From DASQUK01 sp963813485 (lineage in GTDB: Bacteria; Actinomycetota; Acidimicrobiia; Acidimicrobiales; VFJN01): DNA of 64,000 nt. The notes under the pieces were generated by a model. It ran no database searches, was not told where the DNA came from, and saw only the letters and a program-made list of their open reading frames with translations. The DNA is taken from NCBI GenBank assembly GCA_963813485.1, contig CAWEZE010000023.1, positions 77,859 through 141,858 on the forward strand. The letters are read 5' to 3'. The position numbers and the translations under genes were made by a program. Positions 26,808-34,702 of the stretch are shown here, in pieces. Each line of letters opens with the position of its first letter. Within the stretch, counting starts at the first letter, position 1.

Positions 26808-27572
26808 TCATGTCGGCTCAGAAGACGGCGACGTAGGACTCGAGCCACGGCCGAGCGACGAAGCGGGCTTCCAAGGGCTGGGCCTACCGTATCGAGGTGC
26901 TGCCCGGATGCTGTCGCTTGACGATCCGATCAGCCGACCCCCCTCCGCGGGCGCCTCAGTGACCGCGCAGGCGCCGGGCGACACCGGCGTCCCGCCTGGT
27001 CGAAGGACGTGTGGACGCATGGGTTCGGGCGGCGGGACCGGCTCGGGCGGCGGGACCGGCTCGGGCGGCGGGACCGGCTCGGGCGGCCACGATCCGGTCA
27101 GGAGCGACGACTGTCGTTCGTCCGGCGTGGGCTGCGTTCGTCGGTCGTTGTCGGTCGTGTGGTCCGGGGCCTCGCGAACGATCGAGAGCGCAACCCGGGC
27201 CCCTCGGGTCGCGGCACGGCGAGGCCCCGTTCTGGCGATCTCGCCCAGCACCGCTCTGACCCCCAGGTAGGCGATGGCTCGCTCCAGGAGCCGCACGCTG
27301 CGGCGGGTCGTCTCGTCGTTGGACGGATGGCGCGCTTGGGAGCGTCCGAGACGCAGGGCGTGGGTCATGGTGTCGGGGTCGTGACCCGCGGTACGCGCGA
27401 GCGCCAGCGCCTGATCGGGCAGGTGCAGGTGGCGGCCGGTGCGAGCCAGCTCGAGGCTGCGCTGCCACACGCGCTGCGCGACTTCCAACCCCCCGCGGCG
27501 GGAATGCGTCGATCTCGGAGCGGAACCGGCGCGGGAACCGCCGGGGACCGGCGTCGATCCGTCGGTCGTCAC
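26808..27572 (-). CDS. Hypothetical protein with a Pro-Glu repeat
   Basis: The GTG at 27572 overlaps the stop of the upstream zinc-ribbon gene (GTGA), which supports this start. The ~254-residue product has a helical segment (VAQRVWQRSLELARTG, then TMTHALRLGRSQARHPSND) and, around residue 165, a PPEPVP repeat encoded by an 18-bp tandem repeat. The C-terminal third is low complexity. Function is unknown. It might be an assembly or scaffolding protein, or partly non-coding; codon composition looks acceptable in the first half only. Confidence 0.5.
   Translation of the reverse strand: MTTDGSTPVPGGSRAGSAPRSTHSRRGGLEVAQRVWQRSLELARTGRHLHLPDQALALARTAGHDPDTMTHALRLGRSQARHPSNDETTRRSVRLLERAIAYLGVRAVLGEIARTGPRRAATRGARVALSIVREAPDHTTDNDRRTQPTPDERQSSLLTGSWPPEPVPPPEPVPPPEPVPPPEPMRPHVLRPGGTPVSPGACAVTEAPAEGGRLIGSSSDSIRAAPRYGRPSPWKPASSLGRGSSPTSPSSEPT
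27025..27086 (+). repeat. 18-bp tandem repeat, 3.4 copies
   Basis: Unit tcgggcggcgggaccggc occurs three times exactly (27025-27042, 27043-27060, 27061-27078) plus an 8-bp partial copy. On the minus strand it encodes the PPEPVP repeat. Being a multiple of three, copy number can change without breaking the frame. Confidence 0.9.
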
Positions 27573-27835
27573 GACACGTCGCCGGTCCGGCGGCGGGGGG
27601 GTACCTCGTTCGGGTCTGGAACCCGACCGAACAGCGCGGCTCGACAAGGCGGGCATACCCACCAGTCCGGCTTGGCAGGCGCGTAGAGGGTGGGATCACC
27701 CTCGAAGATCAAGCGGCACCGCCCGCACTGTCGAGGCGTTGGTTCAGCGTCGCCGGGTGCCTGCTGCGGATCGTTCTCGATCTGGGCCGCTCCTTCAGGG
27801 TCACCCGGCGAGTGAAGCAGCGGGGTTCGATTCAC
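27569..27835 (-). CDS. Small zinc-ribbon-like protein
   Basis: The 88-residue product has paired cysteines CGRC and CPPC around an aromatic segment (GDPTLYAPAKPDWWVC), the pattern of a small zinc ribbon. The N-terminal ~35 residues are polar and probably disordered. The GTG at 27835 is selected by its agaggag Shine-Dalgarno; the frame extends to 27928. It heads an apparent operon with the repeat protein (GTGA overlap) and the 86-residue protein. It could bind nucleic acid or a protein partner. Confidence 0.65.
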   Translation of the reverse strand: MNRTPLLHSPGDPEGAAQIENDPQQAPGDAEPTPRQCGRCRLIFEGDPTLYAPAKPDWWVCPPCRAALFGRVPDPNEVPPRRRTGDVS

Positions 27836-28007
27836 GACGTCTCCTCTGGGTGTCTGGTTGATCTCGGCGGAGACGTCGGGTTGTGCGGGTGACGCTAGGC
27901 CATCCACGCAAACGGGGCGACCCTCCAAGGCCGGCCTACCGAAAAGGCTACACGCCTTGACGGCCAGACATGTAATCTGTTTCTGGAATAAATGTTATGC
28001 TGTGTTG

Positions 28008-28766
28008 ATGAGAAGTTGGAGCTTTCTCACGAACCACGCCAGGGTCCTTCTGTGCATCGCTGCCGACCCCGGAGCGCGCCTCCGCGACATCGCTGCAACC
28101 GTGGGGGTCACCGAACGCAGGGCCCACTCCATCGTCACCGACCTGGTCGACGCCGGCTACGTAGTCAAAGACCGCAACGGTCGTCGCAATCAGTACCGGA
28201 TTCAAGCCGACTTGCCACTCCGAGACCCGATCAACCGCCAACGCACCATCGGCGAGCTGCTCGACCTGCTCGTCGGCACCGACGAACACGGCGAAGGGAC
28301 CAGCCGCGGAGGACCGACAACCGCTGGACAACGCCGTCACGCGGCGCTGATCAACCGCTGCAGGCGCGACCACTGTGCAGCCGGTCGATCCAATCGCATC
28401 CACTCAACCGGTCTGGCTGTAGGACTCGAAGGTGTCCGGATCCGGTCGGAGGAGCGTTCGGTCGCCCTTGCCGCCAACGGCGAGTCCGATCACCTCGTTG
28501 CTGCCATCGTCGTTCTCTACGAGAGCCCAGGCGACGACCGGGAAGGTGCCCCGCGAGGTCTGCATCTTGGCGCCGTGCAGCGCAGCTGTGATCTGCAAGA
28601 TCTTCATGCACGTCACGGTAGACGTGGCCGCCGTCGTCGCACGCTGAATCCCACGGCACCCCAGAACACCGACCGTGCGGCGCTCGTGCTACCGCTCGCC
28701 GGACGCGAAGGAGCCGCCGGGTGGTCCGGCGGCTCCAGGGTGGTGCGGATCGAGCGCGTCAGATGA
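28008..28766 (+). CDS. MarR/wHTH-type transcriptional regulator; 3' end uncertain
   Basis: The first ~95 residues are a winged helix: MRSWSFLTNHARVLLCIAAD, LRDIAATVGVTERRAHSIVTDLVDAGYV, then the wing DRNGRRNQYRI. Short (~110-residue) regulators of this type are common in actinobacteria. As sequenced, the frame runs to 28766 through an opposite-strand small gene, with no domain after residue ~100. A +1 shift would end it at 28350. The upstream region (27950-28007) is AT-rich and promoter-like. Confidence 0.65.
   Translation: MRSWSFLTNHARVLLCIAADPGARLRDIAATVGVTERRAHSIVTDLVDAGYVVKDRNGRRNQYRIQADLPLRDPINRQRTIGELLDLLVGTDEHGEGTSRGGPTTAGQRRHAALINRCRRDHCAAGRSNRIHSTGLAVGLEGVRIRSEERSVALAANGESDHLVAAIVVLYESPGDDREGAPRGLHLGAVQRSCDLQDLHARHGRRGRRRRTLNPTAPQNTDRAALVLPLAGREGAAGWSGGSRVVRIERVR
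28404..28607 (-). CDS. Small hypothetical protein (67 aa)
   Basis: The product begins MKILQITAALHGAKMQTSRG and contains a strand-rich core (FPVVAWALVENDDGSNEVIGL) with natural composition, unlike the polar antisense frame. No family is recognised. It lies between the wHTH gene and the cold-shock gene. The start at 28607 could be three codons longer. It probably folds as a small beta protein. Confidence 0.6.
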   Translation of the reverse strand: MKILQITAALHGAKMQTSRGTFPVVAWALVENDDGSNEVIGLAVGGKGDRTLLRPDPDTFESYSQTG

Positions 28767-28959
28767 CGCGGACGTTCTGCGCTTCCTCACCCTTCCGACC
28801 GGGGGCGACGTCGAACTCGACGCGTTGCCCCTCGTCGAGGGACCGGTAGCCGTTCCCCTGGATGTTCGAGTAGTGCACGAAGACGTCTTCGCCGCCTTCG
28901 CGTGAAATGAAGCCGAAGCCCTTCTCAGAGTTGAAGAACTTCACAGTTCCAGTTGTCAC
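28759..28959 (-). CDS. Cold-shock protein (CspA family)
   Basis: This 66-residue single CSD protein has both RNA-binding motifs: KGFGFISRE (RNP1) and VFVHYSNIQ (RNP2). It starts with GTG at 28959, giving MTTGTVKFFNSEKGFGF. It is an RNA chaperone that melts mRNA structure in cold or stress. Length and sequence are complete. It diverges from the ABC transporter gene. Confidence 0.97.
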   Translation of the reverse strand: MTTGTVKFFNSEKGFGFISREGGEDVFVHYSNIQGNGYRSLDEGQRVEFDVAPGRKGEEAQNVRVI

Positions 28960-29160
28960 AGATTGCTCTTCTCAGTTTGCCCGGCCGCCCTTGTGACGAC
29001 CGCAACCCGCAACGCTACCCGCTTCAGCAGAGAGTTCGACGCGGCGCTGAGCGAGTCGATCGCTGGCAACCTCCCCGGATTCTCCTCAATCCCTCCAAGC
29101 TTGCGCGTAGTGGTCGGTCGACGATCAGGGCATCGATCCTCGTCCTCCGGGAGTGATGCC

Positions 29161-30894
29161 ATGCATGCCGCCGCCGAGCCGTCAACCGACAGCGTCGACC
29201 CAGGCCGCCGTTCGAGCGGCTTTGCCGTCGAGGTGCTCGAGGTCACGCAGATCACGCAGGGCCGCACCACGCTGCACGACGTCTCGTTCTCGGTGGCGAC
29301 CGGCGAGGTCGTCGCGATCGTCGGGGGCAGCGGCGCAGGGAAGACGACGCTGCTCGAGACCATGGTCGGCATCCGGCGGCCGGCCGCGGGCGAGGTGCGC
29401 ATCGCACGCGCTCATGGCCAGTCGGACGTCGGCTACGTCCCCCAGGACGACATCATTCACCGGGACCTGCCGCTTGCCCGGACCCTCCGGTACGCAGCAC
29501 AGCTGCGGCTTCCCGCGGACACGACGCCGGACGCAGTGGACCGGACGGTCGACGAGACGCTCGCCGCGCTCGACCTCGCCGAGCGCGAGACCGTGCGCGT
29601 CGGGTCGCTGTCAGGTGGGCAGCGCAAGCGGGCGAGCATCGCGGTGGAGATGCTCACCCGCCCCGCGATCTTCTTCCTGGACGAGCCGACGTCCGGCCTC
29701 GACCCGGCTACTGCCCGCGAGGTGCTGAGGCTCCTCCGCCGCCTGGCGGGTGGCGGTGCGACGATCGTGCTCACCACGCACAGCCCCACGGACATCGACC
29801 TGTGCGACCGGATCGTGTTCCTCGCCCGCGATGGTTACCTGGCCTTCGTGGGGACACCCGCCGAGGCGCGGCGACACTTCGCGACCGGCGACCTCACCGT
29901 CGCCTACGAGCGCCTCGCGCTCGAGGACACCCCCGAAACATGGGCACAGCGGTTCGCTTCGGTCCGGCGGCGCAGCCACGGCCACGATGCCTGGCACGTG
30001 TCCGGTACGTCGACGCGGGTGCCAGAGCCGTCCGTCCTGAACCAGCCCGGCCGGTCCGGCCGACGTGAGCCGCGGTCCCACCGGCGAGCGGGACCGCTCC
30101 GCCAGTGGGCCGTGCTCACCCGACGCAGCGCCGACCTCCTGGTCCGGAACCGGCTGACCCTGGCTGTGCTCGTGGGGTCGCCGGCGCTGGTGATTGCGAT
30201 GATGGCCGTGCTGTTCCGCCCGGGTGCGTTCGACGGCGCGGCCGCGTCGTCGGGCGAGGCGACCCAGACGGTGTTCTGGCTGGCGTTCGCCGGATTCTTC
30301 TTCGGCCTGACCTACGGGCTGCTCCAGATCGTCGGCGAGATGTCCATCCTCCGGAGGGAGCGGCTGGCGGGCCTGAACCTGGCGGCGTACGTCGGTGCGA
30401 AGGTGGCCGTGCTCACGCCGGTCCTCCTCGTGGTGGCCGGTGGGATGCTCGCCGTGCTCCGCGCCCTCGACCGGTTGCCGTCGGCGGGCGGGAGGGTCTA
30501 CGCCGCGCTCCTCGTCACCCTCACGCTGGAGGCGCTGGCCGCGCTGGCCCTCGGACTGCTTGCCTCGGCCGCGGTGACCGACGCGGCGCAGGCCACGTTG
30601 GCGCTGCCCATGCTGTGCTTCCCGCAGGTCCTGTTCGCAGGGGCGATCGTCCCCGTCCCCGACATGGCGGACCCGGGCCGAGCGATCAGTGTGGGGCTGG
30701 CCAACCGGTGGGCGTTCGAGTCGCTCGGGCGGGCCCTCGACCTCGACCGGCTGCTCGCCCCCGTGTCACCGTCGTCGGCCCACCAAGCCGCGTTCGCTGG
30801 GAGCCCGGTCGAGGGGTGGGCCGTGTTGGCGTGCTTCGTCGTGCTGCTGCTCGGGGCCACGGTCGCCGTGCTGCATCGGCGGGCGCCGGCCTGA
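29161..30894 (+). CDS. ABCG-type ABC transporter half (ATPase fused to permease)
   Basis: The 577-residue protein has an N-terminal ATPase with Walker A GGSGAGKTT, Q-loop VPQDD, signature LSGGQRKR and Walker B FFLDEPTSGLD, then an H-loop (LTTHS). An ABC2-type membrane domain with about six helices follows (NRLTLAVLVGSPALVIAMM onward). This NBD-TMD order is that of ABCG/White exporters, which dimerise to export lipids, drugs or polyketides. The ATG at 29161 is preceded by gggag; the frame extends upstream to 28963. Neighbours give no substrate. Confidence 0.9.
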   Translation: MHAAAEPSTDSVDPGRRSSGFAVEVLEVTQITQGRTTLHDVSFSVATGEVVAIVGGSGAGKTTLLETMVGIRRPAAGEVRIARAHGQSDVGYVPQDDIIHRDLPLARTLRYAAQLRLPADTTPDAVDRTVDETLAALDLAERETVRVGSLSGGQRKRASIAVEMLTRPAIFFLDEPTSGLDPATAREVLRLLRRLAGGGATIVLTTHSPTDIDLCDRIVFLARDGYLAFVGTPAEARRHFATGDLTVAYERLALEDTPETWAQRFASVRRRSHGHDAWHVSGTSTRVPEPSVLNQPGRSGRREPRSHRRAGPLRQWAVLTRRSADLLVRNRLTLAVLVGSPALVIAMMAVLFRPGAFDGAAASSGEATQTVFWLAFAGFFFGLTYGLLQIVGEMSILRRERLAGLNLAAYVGAKVAVLTPVLLVVAGGMLAVLRALDRLPSAGGRVYAALLVTLTLEALAALALGLLASAAVTDAAQATLALPMLCFPQVLFAGAIVPVPDMADPGRAISVGLANRWAFESLGRALDLDRLLAPVSPSSAHQAAFAGSPVEGWAVLACFVVLLLGATVAVLHRRAPA

Positions 30895-31019
30895 GCTCCG
30901 TCGAGCGCCGGTCCGAACCGGCGAGGTGCCGATCGACCCGACCCGACGAGGCGGTCGGCACCGGCCGCCGGTGACCGGTCGGCCGACGACGGACGGGGGT
31001 ACCCACGACGTTCACGGGG

Positions 31020-33674
31020 ATGTGCGCTACGGCTGCGTGCGAACATGATGACGTGCGGGTGGCGTTCTCCGATTGTGAGCTGGACGTCGGGGGGCACGAG
31101 CTCCGGCGGGCGGGACAGGTGGTGGCACTCGAACCGCAGGTGTTCGACGTGCTCGCCTACCTGGCGCGCAACGGCGACCGGCTGGTGACCAAGAACGAGC
31201 TGCTCGACGAGATCTGGGGTGACCGGTTCGTGTCCGAGTCGGCGCTTACGAGCCGCATCAAGTCGGCTCGGCGCGCTGTCGGCGACACGGGCCGCGATCA
31301 GCGCATCATCCGCACGATCCATGGTCGTGGCTACCGCTTCGTGGCGACGATCGAGGACGCGACGATAAGGGAGACGTCGACCGAGGTCTCAGGCATCGTC
31401 TCCCACTCCGCCGAGGGCGCTGCACCCGTCCGCACCGTCGCCTCCGGCGCCCGCGATTCACCGCGTGACGCCGAGCGCGCCACCGACGATCGGGCGGCCG
31501 AGCTGGTCGGCGCCCTCGGCGGCGGTCAGGGCCAATTGCTCGACATCGAGGGCCCGCACGCCTCACGCAAGACCGCCCTGATCGACCAGTCGGTCGATCT
31601 CGCCACCGCCCGCGGGTACCTGGTCGGGACGGGGAGCGCGGCCGGGACCGGGGCGCGAACCTTCGGGTGCGTGCTGGATGCCGTCGACGAACTGGTCCAG
31701 CGGGAGGCGGCACTGGTCGACCACCTGCCGCCGGGAGCCAGGGCCGAGCTCGAGCGCTGCCTGGCAGGCGGGAGCCCCACGACGCGTCAACGCCTGTTCG
31801 TCGCCGTCCGCGAGCTGGTGGTGCAGGCCGCGGCGCACCGTCCCACCATGATCGCGCTGGACGACCTGGAGCTCGCCGACGACGACACGCTGGCGCTCGT
31901 CCGCCACGTCGCTCGCCTGGCGCACCGGCACCGGCTCGCCCTGCTCTGCGCACACCGCCCGGGTCTCGTGCTCGGCCCGGACTTCCGCCGGCTGACCCTC
32001 GAGGCACCTGCGGCGGCCGGCGCCACGAACGGGTTGCACACCGCGCCTGCCGAGGTCCGTGAGGCGCTGGCGCGCGTCGCACTGGGTGGTCCGAGCTTCG
32101 ACCTGCTCGAGTTCCGGGCCACCTCGGGTGTCGATGCCGCCCGGGGAGACCGGATGCTCGACTTGGCGCTCGCGAGCGAGGCGATCGTGCCAGTCGTGCA
32201 CGGTGGCTTCCGATTCACCGACGCGGACGACGCTGCCCGCCTCGCCGGGTGGTTGCCACCGCACCGGCGGTCCGAGGTCCACCGGTCAGCCGCCCGCGAG
32301 CTCGAGGTCCTGGGGGCGCCACCCGACCGTGTGGCGACGCACCTGCTGGCGGCCGGGGACCGCGAGGCAGCAGTACCGCCGGGACTAGAGGCGGCGCGCC
32401 GCGTGGCCGCAGCGCAGCTCTACCTCGAGGTGCTCCGGTGGACCGCGGCCCTCGTGGATCACGCACCCCGCGCCGAGCGCGTCGAGCTTCTCCGGCTGCG
32501 CGGTGACGCCCTCGTGGCGTCGGGCGATCCGAGTGCGGTGCCTGCCTACCGCATGGCGCTGTCGCTCGCGGCGCCTGATCAGGTCGCCGGCCTGCGCGCC
32601 CGCCTGGCGCGGGCCGCGATGGTGTCGGGCGACCTGGCGACGGCGACCGAGGCGCTCGACGGGCTGACCCCCGGCGGGGGCCCTGACGACAGCGAGATCC
32701 TCGTCGCGCTGGGCATGTTCGCCTACTTCACCGGCGATATCGCCGCGGCGCAGCAGATCGTCGAGAACGCCCGCAAGCTGGCCTTGGCCCCGGACGCCCC
32801 CAACGTCCTGCTCGACATCATCACGCTCGAGGGCATGATCGCCCACAACCGGGGGGAGTGGTTCGATCGGCTGCTGCGCGAGTTGCGGGCAACGAGGGAG
32901 AGCCCGGCCCTGGCGTCGAAGATCTTCGACTGCCACATCTGCGTCGCCGAGTACCTCCTGTACGGCCCGACGCCGTACACCGAGGTGGTGGCGCTGGCGC
33001 ACGAGCTGCGGGCCAACGCCGAGCGGGCGGGTGCCCGTCGGGCGGTGGCCTTCGCCGCGTGTGTCGCCGGCGAGGCCGAGCTCCTGGCGGGAGATATCGA
33101 TGCCGCACGGCGGGATCTGCTCGACGCAGTGGCGTTGCACCGCGAGCTGGGCGCCGAGACCGGGACCGCCCACTCGCTGCAGCGGCTGGCCGAAGCGGAG
33201 CTGGCCGCGGGAAACCGCACGGAGGCCGAGCGAACGGCGCGCGAGGCGCTGGTGCTGGCTCGCTGGTCGCCACTCGCGCGCCACATCCTCCAGCGCACCT
33301 ACGGGACGCTGGTCTCAGCGGCGCCCGACGCCGCGTCCGCGTTGGCAGTGGTCGACGAGGCGAGCGAGACGCTCGACGAGCCGGGTTCGTGCCCGTTCTG
33401 CGAGGTGATGGTGGCCGTGCCCTCGGCGGTGGCCTGCGCCGAAGGTGGCCGCCTCGACGAGGCGCGGCACCACCTGGCCGTGGCCGAGGTGTCGGCCTCG
33501 CTGTGGGAGGGCACCGCCTGGGAGGGCAGTGTCACCGAGGCGAAGGCGTGCCTGGCTCGTGTCGAGGGCGACCAGGTCGAGACCGACCGGCTCCTGGCCA
33601 GAGCGGCCCGCCTGTTCGACGACGCAGGGCAGACGCTTGATGCGGCCCGTTGCCGCGAAGCGATCGGGAGCTGA
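31020..33674 (+). CDS. Winged-helix regulator with degenerate AAA and TPR domains
   Basis: The 884-residue regulator starts with an OmpR-type DNA-binding domain (LEPQVFDVLAYLARNGDRLV, RFVSESALTSRIKSARRAV, TIHGRGYRFVA). An AAA-like region follows in which the Walker A position reads GPHASRKTALID: the usual glycine before Lys is Arg, so ATP binding may be lost. A Walker-B-like IALDDLELADDD is present. The rest is TPR-like helical repeats. It resembles CadC/LuxR-type large regulators. The start may be the ATG 31020 or the GTG 31053. Confidence 0.8.
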   Translation: MCATAACEHDDVRVAFSDCELDVGGHELRRAGQVVALEPQVFDVLAYLARNGDRLVTKNELLDEIWGDRFVSESALTSRIKSARRAVGDTGRDQRIIRTIHGRGYRFVATIEDATIRETSTEVSGIVSHSAEGAAPVRTVASGARDSPRDAERATDDRAAELVGALGGGQGQLLDIEGPHASRKTALIDQSVDLATARGYLVGTGSAAGTGARTFGCVLDAVDELVQREAALVDHLPPGARAELERCLAGGSPTTRQRLFVAVRELVVQAAAHRPTMIALDDLELADDDTLALVRHVARLAHRHRLALLCAHRPGLVLGPDFRRLTLEAPAAAGATNGLHTAPAEVREALARVALGGPSFDLLEFRATSGVDAARGDRMLDLALASEAIVPVVHGGFRFTDADDAARLAGWLPPHRRSEVHRSAARELEVLGAPPDRVATHLLAAGDREAAVPPGLEAARRVAAAQLYLEVLRWTAALVDHAPRAERVELLRLRGDALVASGDPSAVPAYRMALSLAAPDQVAGLRARLARAAMVSGDLATATEALDGLTPGGGPDDSEILVALGMFAYFTGDIAAAQQIVENARKLALAPDAPNVLLDIITLEGMIAHNRGEWFDRLLRELRATRESPALASKIFDCHICVAEYLLYGPTPYTEVVALAHELRANAERAGARRAVAFAACVAGEAELLAGDIDAARRDLLDAVALHRELGAETGTAHSLQRLAEAELAAGNRTEAERTAREALVLARWSPLARHILQRTYGTLVSAAPDAASALAVVDEASETLDEPGSCPFCEVMVAVPSAVACAEGGRLDEARHHLAVAEVSASLWEGTAWEGSVTEAKACLARVEGDQVETDRLLARAARLFDDAGQTLDAARCREAIGS

Positions 33675-33756
33675 AGGGACGGACCATGGAGTACGGCGCC
33701 CACCTGCCCCTGAGCGGCTTCAGCGGGCACCCGTGCTCACCTGCACGATTCCTTCT

Positions 33757-33794
33757 TGGCGGGGAGTCTGAACCCACGACCTTCGGGTTATGAG
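33757..33794 (-). other. tRNA-Met-like 3' half (possible attachment-site remnant)
   Basis: On the minus strand the sequence ctcataacccgaaggtcgtgggttc (33794 down) matches the anticodon loop (CAT), 3' anticodon stem, variable region and start of the T arm of an elongator tRNA-Met, ending near ccccgcca. The 5' half is absent and the T arm is imperfect, so it is not a functional tRNA. It overlaps the ROK gene's stop codon. Many integrases use tRNA 3' halves as attachment sites. Confidence 0.4.
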
Positions 33795-34702
33795 CGCTGA
33801 TCACGGCTGGCCCGGGCAGCGATCGTCGGGTCCCCCGCCGTGGGCGCCCCGGCCCGGGGCCGGGCGGCGGCGTCGCAGGTCAGGTCGGTGTCCCACAGCC
33901 GAACGCCGCCGAGGATTCCGGCGACGTTGTCGACCAGCTCGACTGTCGGGCCGAGGTCGACGGTGACCCGCCGAGAGTTGCCACCCCCGATGTAGAGGCG
34001 GTCGAAGCACAACAGGACATCCAGGGTGCGCACCGCGCGGGCCACCCGCCGGTTCCACCGGGCGTTCCCGACACGCCTACGGGCAGCGTCGCCCACCACC
34101 TCGTCGTAGGTCCTGTCCTTGCGGAACGGGTGCTGGCCCAACTCGAGGTGAGGGGCGAGCCGCCCATCGAGGAACAGCCCCGTGCCACACCCGGTGCCCA
34201 GCGTGACGATCAGCTCCAGGCCCCGGCCCCGCACAACAGCGGCACCCTGCATCTCGGCGTCGTTCACCACCCGGGTGGGCGCCCCGAGGGCCTCCTCCAG
34301 CGCCCCGGCGAGATCGACGCCCGCCCAGGCGCGACGCAGGTCGGACGAGACCTTGGATCCCGGCCCTGCGACCCGGGACAGGTTCGGCGCGGACAGCACG
34401 CACCCGCTGCGGACCATGCCCGGGATCCCGACCGACACCCGCTCATACGACGGTAGCGGGGCGACCAGGTCGCTCAGCGCATTCACCAGGACCTCGGGCG
34501 GGCACGGATACGGCGTCGGCACCCGAGCCCGGTCGCTGATCATGGCACCTGCCGCATCGAGCACCGCCGCCTTCAGTCCAGACCCGCCCACGTCGATGGC
34601 CAGCGTCCGCGTGCCGTCCCCCGGCACGCCACCGGGATCGCCGGATGCAGCGGTGCCCGCGCCACCAGGCAATATCACGTCGTGCGTGTCCTTCGTCGTC
34701 AC
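33788..34702 (-). CDS. ROK-family kinase, polyphosphate-glucokinase-like
   Basis: This 304-residue sugar kinase has the phosphate-binding start LAIDVGGSGLKAAVLD near residue 31, VSVGIPGMV, VVNDAEMQGAA, the GTGCGTGLFLDG loop and ELGQHPFRKDRTYDEVVGDAA, a segment typical of polyphosphate glucokinases. The C-terminal LYIGGGNSRRV also fits. It would phosphorylate glucose using polyphosphate and/or ATP. The GTG at 34702 overlaps the stop of the GH15 gene (GTGA), so the two are coupled: glucan or trehalose hydrolysis followed by glucose phosphorylation. Confidence 0.85.
   Translation of the reverse strand: MTTKDTHDVILPGGAGTAASGDPGGVPGDGTRTLAIDVGGSGLKAAVLDAAGAMISDRARVPTPYPCPPEVLVNALSDLVAPLPSYERVSVGIPGMVRSGCVLSAPNLSRVAGPGSKVSSDLRRAWAGVDLAGALEEALGAPTRVVNDAEMQGAAVVRGRGLELIVTLGTGCGTGLFLDGRLAPHLELGQHPFRKDRTYDEVVGDAARRRVGNARWNRRVARAVRTLDVLLCFDRLYIGGGNSRRVTVDLGPTVELVDNVAGILGGVRLWDTDLTCDAAARPRAGAPTAGDPTIAARASRDQRS

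Noticed and set aside
27025..27086. CRISPR-like array
   Set aside because: It is an exact 18-bp tandem repeat without spacers, within a coding frame.
27820..27840. T-loop-like ggttcgattc as a tRNA
   Set aside because: The flanks do not form a T stem and no other arms are present.
33720..33840. Complete tRNA gene at the tRNA-Met-like sequence
   Set aside because: The 5' acceptor and D arm are missing and the anticodon stem does not pair.
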